From Haloarculaceae archaeon (GTDB taxonomy: Archaea; Halobacteriota; Halobacteria; Halobacteriales; Haloarculaceae), in the NCBI GenBank assembly GCA_018609665.1, contig JAHENN010000094.1:1-6564 (forward strand): a stretch of DNA of 6,564 nt. Reading direction: 5' to 3'. A model generated the notes under the pieces. The model searched no databases. It saw only the letters and a program-made list of their open reading frames with translations, and was not told the origin of the DNA. Of the stretch, positions 1 through 5,845 are shown in pieces; position 1 is the first letter of the stretch; each line of letters begins with the position of its first letter. The position numbers and the translations under genes are program-made.

Positions 1-2094
1 CGCCCCGTGGATGTGTGGCTTGTAGTTGCCCTCGTCGATGTCGACCTTGGCGTCCGGCGCGTTGATGACGCCGGTGAAGTTGGCCTTGACGTTGGCGTTC
101 TGGTTGCCGTAGTAGTTGACCTCGACGCGCGTGGCGTCGTGCTTGCCGTCCGGCGCCGTCGTGATGTTGCCGCTGCTGAGCGAGAGGTCGTCGGAGACGT
201 ACAGCTCGACCCGGCCGCCCTCCTCGAAGATGAGCTTCCCCTGGTCGATGTCCAGCTTCGGGACGTCGTACGTGCCCGGCGGGAGCCGGCAGGTGTCGCT
301 CGACTGCACCTGGATGGTACCGCCGCCGTTCGTGCAGCTCGACGGAACGGAGTCGAGTTCGTCGTCCGGCGGCACCTCGATCTTGGGCGGGTCGGGGGAG
401 GGCTCGTCCGGCGACTCCGGGGACTTCGGGTCGTCCGGCGAGGTCAGCGGCCCGAGGCTGGGCGAGCCGTCCGAGCTCAGCAAGCAGCCGGCCTTCTGTT
501 TGACGCTGCCGCCCACGTACACGCTGCCGCTGACGCTGTTCGACCCGGAGCAGGTGAGGTCGCCGCCGACGTGGAGGTCGTCGGTGATGTTGACCGAGTC
601 GAGGTCCGCGTCGCCGTCGACGTAGGTCGTGCCCGAGACCGTCGTCCCCGACAGGTCGAGGCTGCCGCCGACGTGGACCTCGTCGTTGTAGTTACTGTCG
701 GTGTCTTCGAGGTCCGCGTCGGTGTACGCCGGCCCGTCGACGGTCGTGTCGTCGGTGTCGATGCCGCCGGCGGCGTGCAGCTCGCCGGGCACCGAGACTC
801 CGGCGCCGCTCTTCCCGTAGGTCCCGTTCGTGTACACGTCGCCGTTCAGGGTGGGGTCCTTGCCGAGGTTCTTCAGTTCCTCGGCGTGGATGTCGCCGTC
901 GACGGTCACGCCGTTGGACTTGAACTGGAGCTCGCTGCCGGTGCGGACCCCGCCGACGGTCACCCCGGAGTTGCTCAGCTCGACCTTCTCCTCGGAGTGA
1001 ATCGTTCCGCCGACCTCGTCGCCGTTCACCGTGACCTTCCGTTCGGCGAAGACATCGTCCCTGACGCTTCCCGGGTCGCGTATCTCCACCTTCTTCTGGC
1101 TGTGGATGCTGCCGTTGACGCGGCCGCCGCTCGACACGGTCACCTTCTCGCCCTGCCGGATCGTGTAGACGTCGCCGCTGACGGTCCCCTCTATCGGGTT
1201 GACGCCGCCGTCGGTGACCACGTCGCCGTCGTCGTCCGCGTCCGACGAGGAGTACGTGTCGGAGTCGTAGCTGTCGATGTCCAGGTTCTGGACCTGGACG
1301 GCGTTGCCGCCGTCGCCGCCGGTGTGGATGGCGTTCTCGATGGTCGCCGGCGACGGCACCACCAGCTCGACGGTCACCGTCTCGGCGTCGTCGTCCAGTT
1401 CGACCACCGTGCCGTCGGTCCGCTCGGCGATGAAGTCGCCCCAGGCCTCGTAGTACTCGCTGTGGATGGTCACGTAGACGCGGCCGCTGGACTCCGGCAG
1501 CGGGTTGGTCAGGTTGTCGACCCGGTCGGTCGGGCCGGCCGTCGCGGTCAGGTCGACCCGCGAGCCGGCGCTGCCGACGTCGCCCGAGACGACGACGACC
1601 GGCAGCGTCAGCGTGTCGTCGCGGTAGTGGAACTCCGGCGGCGAGACCATCCGGCTCTCCCCGTCGGCGCTGCGGCTCCAGACGCCGCCGCCCTCGTAGG
1701 CGACCGTCGCGTCGCCGGTGTCGTACTGGACCGTTCCCATGTCGAGCTTGGCGCCGCCGCAGCTCTTGTTGTCGTCGGCGCCCTCCGGCAGGATGAACGA
1801 CCGGTCGTCGGTCGTGCCGTTCTGGATGCAGATCCAGCTGGCGTTCTCCTCGACCGTCAGCCGCCCCTGGGAGGCGTCGACGGTCACCCCGCGCTGCTGG
1901 CTCCCGCCGAGGGCGACCGCCGCGGACTCGGAGGCCAGCTGTGTCATCTCCTGGCCGGCCCGCTCGGTCTCGGCGCTCGAAGAGACCCCGTCGATGAACC
2001 CGCCGCCGAGGACCGCCACGGTCGTCGCCCCGGTGAGGACGATTCCGATGAGCAGCACGACCGCGAGCGGGCTGCTCTGCCCCCGGCGTGTCAT
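1..2094 (-). CDS. Pilin-like, membrane-anchored secreted protein with beta-solenoid repeats (3' end beyond the window)
   Basis: An open frame of 698 codons starts at ATG 2094-2092 and runs off the left edge with no stop. The N-terminus, MTRRGQSSPLAVVLLIGIVL, has a short basic stretch and then one hydrophobic segment (about residues 9-32). The RG-Q-S-S pattern resembles the class III (prepilin/archaellin) signal of haloarchaea, with possible cleavage after Gly5. Residues 60-260 are a beta-rich acidic region. Residues 303-533 hold about 13 repeats of 17-19 residues with the core G-x-[VIL]-[HY]-[VTAS]. Residues 539-585 are a Pro/Asp/Ser linker, and residues 587-698 begin a second beta domain containing the pattern F-T-G-V-I-N-A-P-D-A. 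Eight N-glycosylation sequons are visible (Asn 84, 92, 194, 327, 423, 502, 643, 672), plus Cys 89, 112, 515, 537, 587 and 602. From memory this fits haloarchaeal DUF7289/DUF7305-type proteins, but the family number is unverified. It is inferred to lie at the cell surface with unknown function. The protein should extend only modestly beyond the edge. Confidence 0.85.
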   Translation of the reverse strand, partial: MTRRGQSSPLAVVLLIGIVLTGATTVAVLGGGFIDGVSSSAETERAGQEMTQLASESAAVALGGSQQRGVTVDASQGRLTVEENASWICIQNGTTDDRSFILPEGADDNKSCGGAKLDMGTVQYDTGDATVAYEGGGVWSRSADGESRMVSPPEFHYRDDTLTLPVVVVSGDVGSAGSRVDLTATAGPTDRVDNLTNPLPESSGRVYVTIHSEYYEAWGDFIAERTDGTVVELDDDAETVTVELVVPSPATIENAIHTGGDGGNAVQVQNLDIDSYDSDTYSSSDADDDGDVVTDGGVNPIEGTVSGDVYTIRQGEKVTVSSGGRVNGSIHSQKKVEIRDPGSVRDDVFAERKVTVNGDEVGGTIHSEEKVELSNSGVTVGGVRTGSELQFKSNGVTVDGDIHAEELKNLGKDPTLNGDVYTNGTYGKSGAGVSVPGELHAAGGIDTDDTTVDGPAYTDADLEDTDSNYNDEVHVGGSLDLSGTTVSGTTYVDGDADLDSVNITDDLHVGGDLTCSGSNSVSGSVYVGGSVKQKAGCLLSSDGSPSLGPLTSPDDPKSPESPDEPSPDPPKIEVPPDDELDSVPSSCTNGGGTIQVQSSDTCRLPPGTYDVPKLDIDQGKLIFEEGGRVELYVSDDLSLSSGNITTAPDGKHDATRVEVNYYGNQNANVKANFTGVINAPDAKVDIDEGNYKPHIHGA
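496..1188 (-). repeat. Protein-level repeat array: about 13 solenoid-like units with a His/Tyr ladder
   Basis: This stretch encodes residues 303-533 of the pilin-like protein. A short strand-turn motif G-x-[VIL]-[HY]-[VTAS] recurs with the aromatic or His residue at 310, 331, 349 (Phe), 366, 384 (Arg), 403, 421, 440, 457, 474, 491, 508 and 526. The spacing is 17-19 residues after one 21-residue step. From 403 on, the residue alternates strictly His, Tyr, His, Tyr. The DNA copies are too diverged to be a simple nucleotide repeat. A right-handed beta-helix of the bactofilin/polymer-forming kind is the natural inference, not a demonstrated fold. Confidence 0.7.
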
Positions 2095-2095
2095 G

Positions 2096-2103
2096 TCACT
2101 TCC
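2096..2103 (-). promoter_or_regulatory. Shine-Dalgarno-like site for the pilin-like gene
   Basis: On the minus strand GGAAGTGA ends 1 nt before the ATG at 2094. It matches the haloarchaeal anti-Shine-Dalgarno complement GGAGGTGA with one mismatch. The GGAAG core is 4 nt from the start, which is slightly tight but usable. It supports this ATG as the start and suggests a leadered transcript. Confidence 0.45.
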
Positions 2104-2118
2104 ATCCGTTCACGACCG

Positions 2119-2132
2119 GCAAAAAAGCCCGC
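2119..2132 (-). terminator. T6 tract between the ATPase and pilin-like genes
   Basis: The minus strand reads GGGCTTTTTTGCCGG in this gap, a run of six T residues about 48 nt past the ATPase stop codon. Archaeal intrinsic termination needs mainly a U-tract, so this could end the ATPase transcript. The T run is also about 30 nt upstream of the pilin-like ATG, so it could equally act as a weak TATA element for that gene. The sequence alone does not decide between the two. Confidence 0.4.
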
Positions 2133-2173
2133 GTCGAATCGGACCTCGAAACGGGCCGACGCCGGCGGTCGGG

Positions 2174-4282
2174 TCACTCCACGCTCTCGCGGGCGGCCGC
2201 GAGATGGTCCCCCCGGATCTCGACCTCGTCGGCCCGCTCGGCGGCCGCCGTCGGGCCGAGTTCGGTCGCCAGCTCGCGGATGGCCCGCATCGACGCCGCC
2301 CGCAGCAGCGCCTCCAGCTGTGCGCCCGACAGCCCCTCCGTGTCGGCCGCCAGCTCGTCGAGGTCGACGTCGTCGGACAGCGGCTTCCCCTCGGCGTGGA
2401 CGTCGAGAATCTTCCGCCGGGCCTCGGCGTCGGGGGCCGGCACCTCGACGTGGGACTCCAGCCGCCCCGGCCGCAGCAGCGCCGGGTCCAGCGACTCCCG
2501 GCGGTTCGTCGCCGCCAGCACCACCAGATTCGGGTTCTCCGTCAGCCCGTCTAACTCCGTCAGCAGCTGGGAGACGACCCGCTCGGTGGCCTCACCGGCG
2601 TCGCCCCGGACCCCGGCGATGGCGTCGACCTCGTCGAAGAAGACGATGGCCGGCGCCGCCTGCCGTGCCCGGTCGAACACCTCCCGGACGGCCTTCTCCG
2701 ACTCGCCGACGTACTTGTCGAGCAGCTCTGGCCCGGCGACGCTGACGAAGTTGACGTCGCTCTCGCCGGCCAGCGCCCGCGCCAGCAGCGTCTTGCCGGT
2801 GCCCGGCGGGCCGTACAGCAGCACCCCCGACGGCGGCTCGGTGTCGGTCGCCTCGAACAGCGGGCCGTAGCTCAGCGGCCACTCGACGGCCTCCCGCAGC
2901 ACCTGCTTGGCCTCCTCGAGGCCGCCGACGTCGTCGAAGGAGACGTCGGGCGTCTCGGCGACGTGCTCCCGCATCGCCGAGGGGTCGACCGCCGCCAGTG
3001 CGGCCTCGAAGTCCGCCCGCCGGACCGACAGCTCCTCGCGGTTCTCGCGAGCCCGCAGCGCCCGCATCGCCGCCTCCGTCGTCAGCGAGCGGATGTCCGC
3101 GCCGACGAAGCCGTACGTTCGGGCCGCCAGGTCGTCGAGGTCGACGTCGTCGGCGAGCGGCATCCCCCGGGCGTGGACGTCGAGGATTTCCCGGCGGCCG
3201 GCCTCGTCGGGGACGCCAATCTCGATTTCGCGGTCGAAGCGGCCGCCGCGCCGCAGCGCCGGGTCGACGACGTCGACCCGGTTGGTCGCGCCGATGACGA
3301 TCACCCGCTCGCCGGCCTCCAGCCCGTCCATCAGCGTCAGCAGCTGGGCGACGACCCGGTTTTCCATGTCGGCGTCCTCGTCGCGGGCGCCGGCGATGGA
3401 GTCGATCTCGTCGATGAAGACGACGGCCGGCGCGCGCTCGACGGCCCGCTCGAACGTCTCCCGCAGCCGCTCCTCGCTCTCGCCCTTGTACTTCGAGACG
3501 ATCTCGGGGCCGTCGATCACCTCGAAGTGCGCCTCGACCTCGTTGGCGACGGCCTCGGCGATGAGCGTCTTGCCGGTGCCCGGCGGGCCGTACAGCAGCA
3601 CCCCCGACGGCGGCTCGATGCCGAGCCGGCGGAACAGCTCCGGCTCCGACAGCGGCAGCTCGATCATCTCCCGGACCTGCTCGAGTTCCTCGTCCAGCCC
3701 GCCGATGTCCTCGTAGGTGGCGTTCGTCTCCGGCGTCGGCGCGGGCGACGACGTCGACGCGTCCCCGCCGTCGGCGCCGCCGCCGTCGTCGGACCGCGCC
3801 GCCCGGTCGGCGGTCTGCCGCACCCGGACGGTGGTCCGGCCGGTGACCCGGACGGTGCCGTCGGGCGACGTCTCGGACACCGTCGCCCGGACGCCGAGCC
3901 GCTCGAGCCGGACCCCCTCGCCGGCCTGCAGCGGCCGGTCCCGCAGCGCCGCCGTCACCGCGTCGGCGACGTCGTCCTCGTCGCCGACGGCGGGGAGTTC
4001 GACGACGACGCGGTCGGCCTCTGCGACGGAGATCTTCCCGACCGTCACCGACTCGCCGATGTTCACGCCGGCGTTGGCGCGGGTCTCGGCGTCGATGCGG
4101 ACGGTCCCCTCCTCGCCGCCGGGCCAGACCTTCGCCACGGTCGGGCGCTCGCCCTCGATGACGACCGTGTCGCCGCTGAGCACCCCCAGCGACCGCCGGG
4201 CGACCTCCGGCAGCCGGGCGACCCCTCGCCCGGCGTCCCGCTTCTCGGCGCCCTTCACCGCGAGCGTGACCCGCCTGTCCAT
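2174..4282 (-). CDS. Cdc48/VAT-family AAA+ ATPase (two AAA domains)
   Basis: This 702-residue cytoplasmic protein has the classical N-D1-D2 layout of Cdc48/p97/VAT, which form hexamers that use ATP to unfold or extract proteins, often ahead of the proteasome in archaea. Residues 5-85 form the double-psi barrel half of the N domain and about 90-155 the second half. An acidic Gly/Ser/Thr linker covers 163-188. D1 has Walker A GPPGTGKT at 232-239, Walker B VVFIDEID at 287-294, sensor-1 Asn334 and finger arginines Arg345 and Arg348. D2 has Walker A GPPGTGKT at 491-498, Walker B IVFFDEVD at 546-553, Asn593, Arg604 and Arg607. Both domains therefore look catalytically complete. Pore-loop regions KYKGESE (264-270) and KYVGESE (523-529) are present. 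The C-terminus ends ...ESVE, without an evident HbYX proteasome-docking tail. Haloarchaea carry several Cdc48 paralogs and I cannot say which this is. ATG 4282-4280 fits the family start; the stop is TGA. Confidence 0.95.
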   Translation of the reverse strand: MDRRVTLAVKGAEKRDAGRGVARLPEVARRSLGVLSGDTVVIEGERPTVAKVWPGGEEGTVRIDAETRANAGVNIGESVTVGKISVAEADRVVVELPAVGDEDDVADAVTAALRDRPLQAGEGVRLERLGVRATVSETSPDGTVRVTGRTTVRVRQTADRAARSDDGGGADGGDASTSSPAPTPETNATYEDIGGLDEELEQVREMIELPLSEPELFRRLGIEPPSGVLLYGPPGTGKTLIAEAVANEVEAHFEVIDGPEIVSKYKGESEERLRETFERAVERAPAVVFIDEIDSIAGARDEDADMENRVVAQLLTLMDGLEAGERVIVIGATNRVDVVDPALRRGGRFDREIEIGVPDEAGRREILDVHARGMPLADDVDLDDLAARTYGFVGADIRSLTTEAAMRALRARENREELSVRRADFEAALAAVDPSAMREHVAETPDVSFDDVGGLEEAKQVLREAVEWPLSYGPLFEATDTEPPSGVLLYGPPGTGKTLLARALAGESDVNFVSVAGPELLDKYVGESEKAVREVFDRARQAAPAIVFFDEVDAIAGVRGDAGEATERVVSQLLTELDGLTENPNLVVLAATNRRESLDPALLRPGRLESHVEVPAPDAEARRKILDVHAEGKPLSDDVDLDELAADTEGLSGAQLEALLRAASMRAIRELATELGPTAAAERADEVEIRGDHLAAARESVE
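2787..2840. repeat. 54-bp exact direct repeat, copy in D2 Walker A coding region
   Basis: This stretch is identical base for base to 3564-3617. It codes for the D2 segment EPPSGVLLYGPPGTGKTL. Identity stops abruptly at both ends. The protein motif is conserved between the two AAA domains by descent, but here every synonymous position also matches. Confidence 0.85.
3564..3617. repeat. 54-bp exact direct repeat, copy in D1 Walker A coding region
   Basis: This is the partner of the copy at 2787-2840, 777 bp away in the same gene, and codes for the same segment in D1. It could reflect gene conversion between the two domains, or strong codon bias acting on a fixed peptide. Confidence 0.85.
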
Positions 4283-4365
4283 ACCATCGGTCGGGCCGCC
4301 GGCGGCTTTACCGTTCCGCCGGAGCGTGAGAAACGCCTATGCGTCGTCACGGCGGAACGTCGCGT
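4283..4365. promoter_or_regulatory. Divergent promoter region between the ATPase and the 44-residue zinc-finger gene
   Basis: The 83 bp between the two divergent starts must hold at least one promoter. The clearest AT-rich element is at 4304-4312, CTTTACC on the plus strand and GGTAAAG on the minus. Read on the minus strand it is centred about 26 nt upstream of the ATPase ATG, the right distance for a leaderless haloarchaeal transcript. Read on the plus strand it lies about 30 nt upstream of an ATG at 4339. A second AT-rich patch, GAGAAACG, is at 4328-4335. These boxes are weak and the assignment is tentative. Confidence 0.35.
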
Positions 4366-4500
4366 ATGGTCTCGACCACCGAGCGCGACGGGACGACCTG
4401 GTACGAGTGCGAGCGGTGCGGAATGCTGTTCGACGACCAGGACGACGCCGGCCGGCACGAGGCGAACTGCGACGCCGAGGAGCCGAGCTACATCCAGTGA
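4366..4500 (+). CDS. Small C2HC zinc-finger protein (44 residues)
   Basis: This frame begins MVSTTERDGTTWYECERCGM and ends in ...EEPSYIQ before TGA. It contains Cys15-x2-Cys18 and His31-x3-Cys35, a compact C2HC zinc-binding site, within an acidic protein of 44 residues. Tiny proteins with the TWYEC..CG..F.....A..HE..C layout and a PSYIQ tail are widely conserved in haloarchaea. I recall them as DUF7128, but that number is unverified. No function is known to me; nucleic-acid or protein binding is the usual guess for such fingers. The start at 4366 keeps the conserved-looking MV-x-T-x-ER opening. An in-frame ATG at 4339 would add nine residues (MRRHGGTSR). The gene is divergent from the ATPase and converges on the next gene with 9 bp between stops. 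Confidence 0.8.
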   Translation: MVSTTERDGTTWYECERCGMLFDDQDDAGRHEANCDAEEPSYIQ

Positions 4501-4509
4501 ACCGCGGCG

Positions 4510-4683
4510 TCAGAACTGCTTGAGGTTCTGGAGGTCGTGCTCGGTGCGGGCGAACTCCGACAGCGGCCGGCTCGCGTGACAGCCGGGACAGTGGAACGTC
4601 CGGGCGGGCGCGGGCAACTCCATCGGCGAGTCCTGCCAGCTCTTCCCACACTCCGGACACAGAAGTCGGACGTACGTTTCCAT
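4510..4683 (-). CDS. Small CxxC-CxxC zinc-ribbon protein (57 residues)
   Basis: The 57-residue product opens METYVRLLCPECGKSW and ends DLQNLKQF. Two knuckles, Cys9-Pro-Glu-Cys12 and Cys32-Pro-Gly-Cys35, form a typical four-cysteine zinc ribbon. Between them lies a short Pro-rich stretch (MELPAPA). The last 15 residues look helical. The layout RLLCPECGK-W...FHCP-C-ASR..EF-RT..DL..LK.F is a recurrent haloarchaeal small-protein pattern; I recall it as DUF7836 but cannot confirm this here. No function is known. It starts 34 bp after the tfb stop codon on the same strand, so co-transcription with tfb is plausible, although a possible promoter of its own lies in that gap. Confidence 0.8.
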   Translation of the reverse strand: METYVRLLCPECGKSWQDSPMELPAPARTFHCPGCHASRPLSEFARTEHDLQNLKQF

Positions 4684-4705
4684 ACGCCGGTCAGGGTCGG
4701 CGCGG

Positions 4706-4713
4706 TGAAAACC
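4706..4713 (-). promoter_or_regulatory. Possible TATA element for the 57-residue zinc-ribbon gene
   Basis: In the 34-bp gap after tfb the minus strand reads CAAGGGTTTTCACC. The TTTT is at -28 to -25 relative to the ATG at 4683, the expected place for a TATA element driving a leaderless transcript. No Shine-Dalgarno sequence precedes this ATG, which agrees with leaderless initiation. The same T-run could instead weakly terminate tfb. Confidence 0.3.
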
Positions 4714-4717
4714 CTTG

Positions 4718-5674
4718 TTACGCGGTGACGACCTCGCCGGCCTCCAGCAGCTCCTTGTACCGGTTGCGGATGGTGACCTCCGAGATGTCGGCGACCTCGC
4801 TGACCTCGCTTTGGGTCACCTTCTCGTTGCAGAGCAGCGCCGAGGCGTACACCGACGCCGCCGCGAGCCCGACCGGCGACTTCCCCGACAGGATGCCGTC
4901 CTCGCGGGCGGCCTCGATGAGTTCGCGGGCGCGGCGCTCGACCTCGTCGCTCAGCTCGAGGTCGCTTGCGAACCGCGGCACGTAGCTCTCGGGGTCGGCC
5001 GGCTTGACCTCGAGGTTCAGCTCCCGGATGATGTAGCGGTACGTCCGGGTGAGCTCCATCTTGTCGACCCGGGAGACCCGCTCGACCTCGTCGAGGCTCC
5101 GGGGGACACCGGCCTGCCGGGCGGCGGCGTACAGCGAGGCGGTGGCGACGCCCTCGATGGAGCGGCCGGGCAGGAGGTCCTCGTCCAGCGCCCGGCGATA
5201 GATGACCGAGGCGGTTTCCCGGACGTTCTCGGGCAGGCCGAGGGCGGAGGCCATCCGGTCGATTTCGCCGAGGGCCTGCTTCAGATTGCGTTCCTTCGAG
5301 TCGCGGGTGCGGAACCGCTCGTTCCACGTCCGAAGCCGCTGCATCTTCTGCCGCTGGCGGCTCGACAGGGAGTTGCCGTAGGCGTCCTTGTCCTGCCAGC
5401 CGATGTTCGTCGACAGCCCCTCGTCGTGCATCATCTTCGTCGTCGGGGCGCCGACGCGGGATTTTTCGTCCTTCTCGGCGCTGTCGAAGGCCCGCCACTC
5501 CGGCCCCCGGTCGATCTCGTCCTCCTGAACGACGAGCCCGCAGTCTCGACAGACCGTCTCGCCGTGCTCGGAGTCCGCACTCAGCCGGCCGCCGCACTCC
5601 GGACAGCCCGCGCGCTCGTCTCGGTCGGTCTCCGTTTCCTCTTCCGTCGTTCGCGTTCTGGTGTGCTCGCTCAT
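4718..5674 (-). CDS. tfb: Transcription initiation factor IIB (TFB)
   Basis: This 318-residue protein is archaeal TFB, which bridges TBP bound at the TATA box and RNA polymerase and reads the BRE element. After an acidic, Thr-rich tail (1-21), the zinc ribbon has Cys24-x2-Cys27 and Cys42-x2-Cys45. The B-finger/linker with RGPEWRAFD and the conserved RVGAPTT and STNIGWQDKDAYG stretches spans about 56-100. The first cyclin-like repeat covers about 128-210 and includes LLPGRSIEGV. The second covers about 222-310 and ends in the BRE-reading helix-turn-helix (VTQSEVSEV and EVTIRNRYKELL). Length and motifs are normal, so it should be functional. The ATG at 5674 is chosen because it gives the usual MSE-x-TRT opening. 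A GTG at 5707 in the same frame would add an unlikely hydrophobic 11-residue leader. Haloarchaea encode several TFBs; the paralog type cannot be assigned here. The stop is TAA. Confidence 0.97.
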   Translation of the reverse strand: MSEHTRTRTTEEETETDRDERAGCPECGGRLSADSEHGETVCRDCGLVVQEDEIDRGPEWRAFDSAEKDEKSRVGAPTTKMMHDEGLSTNIGWQDKDAYGNSLSSRQRQKMQRLRTWNERFRTRDSKERNLKQALGEIDRMASALGLPENVRETASVIYRRALDEDLLPGRSIEGVATASLYAAARQAGVPRSLDEVERVSRVDKMELTRTYRYIIRELNLEVKPADPESYVPRFASDLELSDEVERRARELIEAAREDGILSGKSPVGLAAASVYASALLCNEKVTQSEVSEVADISEVTIRNRYKELLEAGEVVTA

Positions 5675-5736
5675 GCTGAGGGCAACTGCTACCAGGCAGG
5701 GATACACCCCGAAAAGACCCGGTCAGCTATGACTAC

Positions 5737-5765
5737 TGTATAGACGGGCGAAAGTCTCTTAAACC
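5737..5765 (-). promoter_or_regulatory. Proximal promoter elements of tfb
   Basis: The minus strand reads AAGGTTTAAGAGAC, with TTTAAG at 5763-5758, a good haloarchaeal TATA element. It predicts a start near 5735 and a leader of about 60 nt. A second box, TATACA at 5742-5737, would place a start near 5713. No Shine-Dalgarno sequence precedes the tfb ATG (the leader ends in GCCCTCAGC), so a leadered transcript without an SD is implied. On the plus strand the same region reads CGAAAGTCTCTTAAACC, which also resembles BRE plus TATA pointing rightward, but no gene follows on that strand. Confidence 0.5.
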
Positions 5766-5797
5766 TTGCGCTATTTACGCGCGGCGATTCCACAGAC

Positions 5798-5812
5798 CGG
5801 CTGTTTCAGCCG
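5798..5812. repeat. Perfect inverted repeat, 6-bp arms and 3-nt loop
   Basis: CGGCTG-TTT-CAGCCG is a perfect dyad. It lies at or just after the start expected from the distal TATA box at 5836-5845 and upstream of the proximal boxes. It could be a repressor or activator site, or a hairpin in a long tfb leader. No T-tract follows it, so it is not a convincing terminator. Confidence 0.45.
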
Positions 5813-5835
5813 AATCCGAGCCGCCCGACGTTCAG

Positions 5836-5845
5836 TTTATATATT
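5836..5845 (-). promoter_or_regulatory. Strong distal TATA box upstream of tfb
   Basis: AATATATAAA on the minus strand (TTTATATATT on the plus) is the most AT-rich decamer in the window, set in very GC-rich DNA. On the minus strand it is preceded by purine-rich GACGG, which suits a BRE, so leftward transcription is favoured. The start would be near 5814, giving a tfb leader of about 140 nt. Rightward use is possible because the box is nearly symmetrical, but only the antisense of the membrane-protein gene lies there. Confidence 0.5.

Noticed and set aside
7..2745. A 912-codon open frame on the plus strand, antisense to the pilin-like gene and part of the ATPase gene
   Set aside because: Its codons line up exactly opposite those of the pilin-like gene. 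The product is a low-complexity Val/Asp/Arg/Ala/Gly protein typical of the antisense of GC-rich acidic haloarchaeal genes, and it crosses two real genes that have clear motifs.
2963..4579. A 538-codon plus-strand open frame across the ATPase and both small zinc-protein genes
   Set aside because: The product is Arg/Asp/Val-rich with no recognisable motif, and it overlaps a well-supported AAA+ ATPase. It is an antisense shadow.
4488..5597. A 369-codon minus-strand frame overlapping tfb and the 57-residue zinc-ribbon gene
   Set aside because: It is out of frame with a clear full-length TFB and very rich in Arg/Gly/Pro, so it is a shadow frame.
4718..5707. An extended TFB starting at GTG 5707
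   Set aside because: It would add YPCLVAVALS, unlike the usual TFB N-terminus. The ATG at 5674 gives a normal acidic start and length.
5689..5793. A 34-residue GTG-started frame just upstream of tfb that could be a leader peptide
   Set aside because: It overlaps the proximal promoter boxes, lacks a Shine-Dalgarno site, has no recognisable composition or motif, and is short enough to occur by chance.
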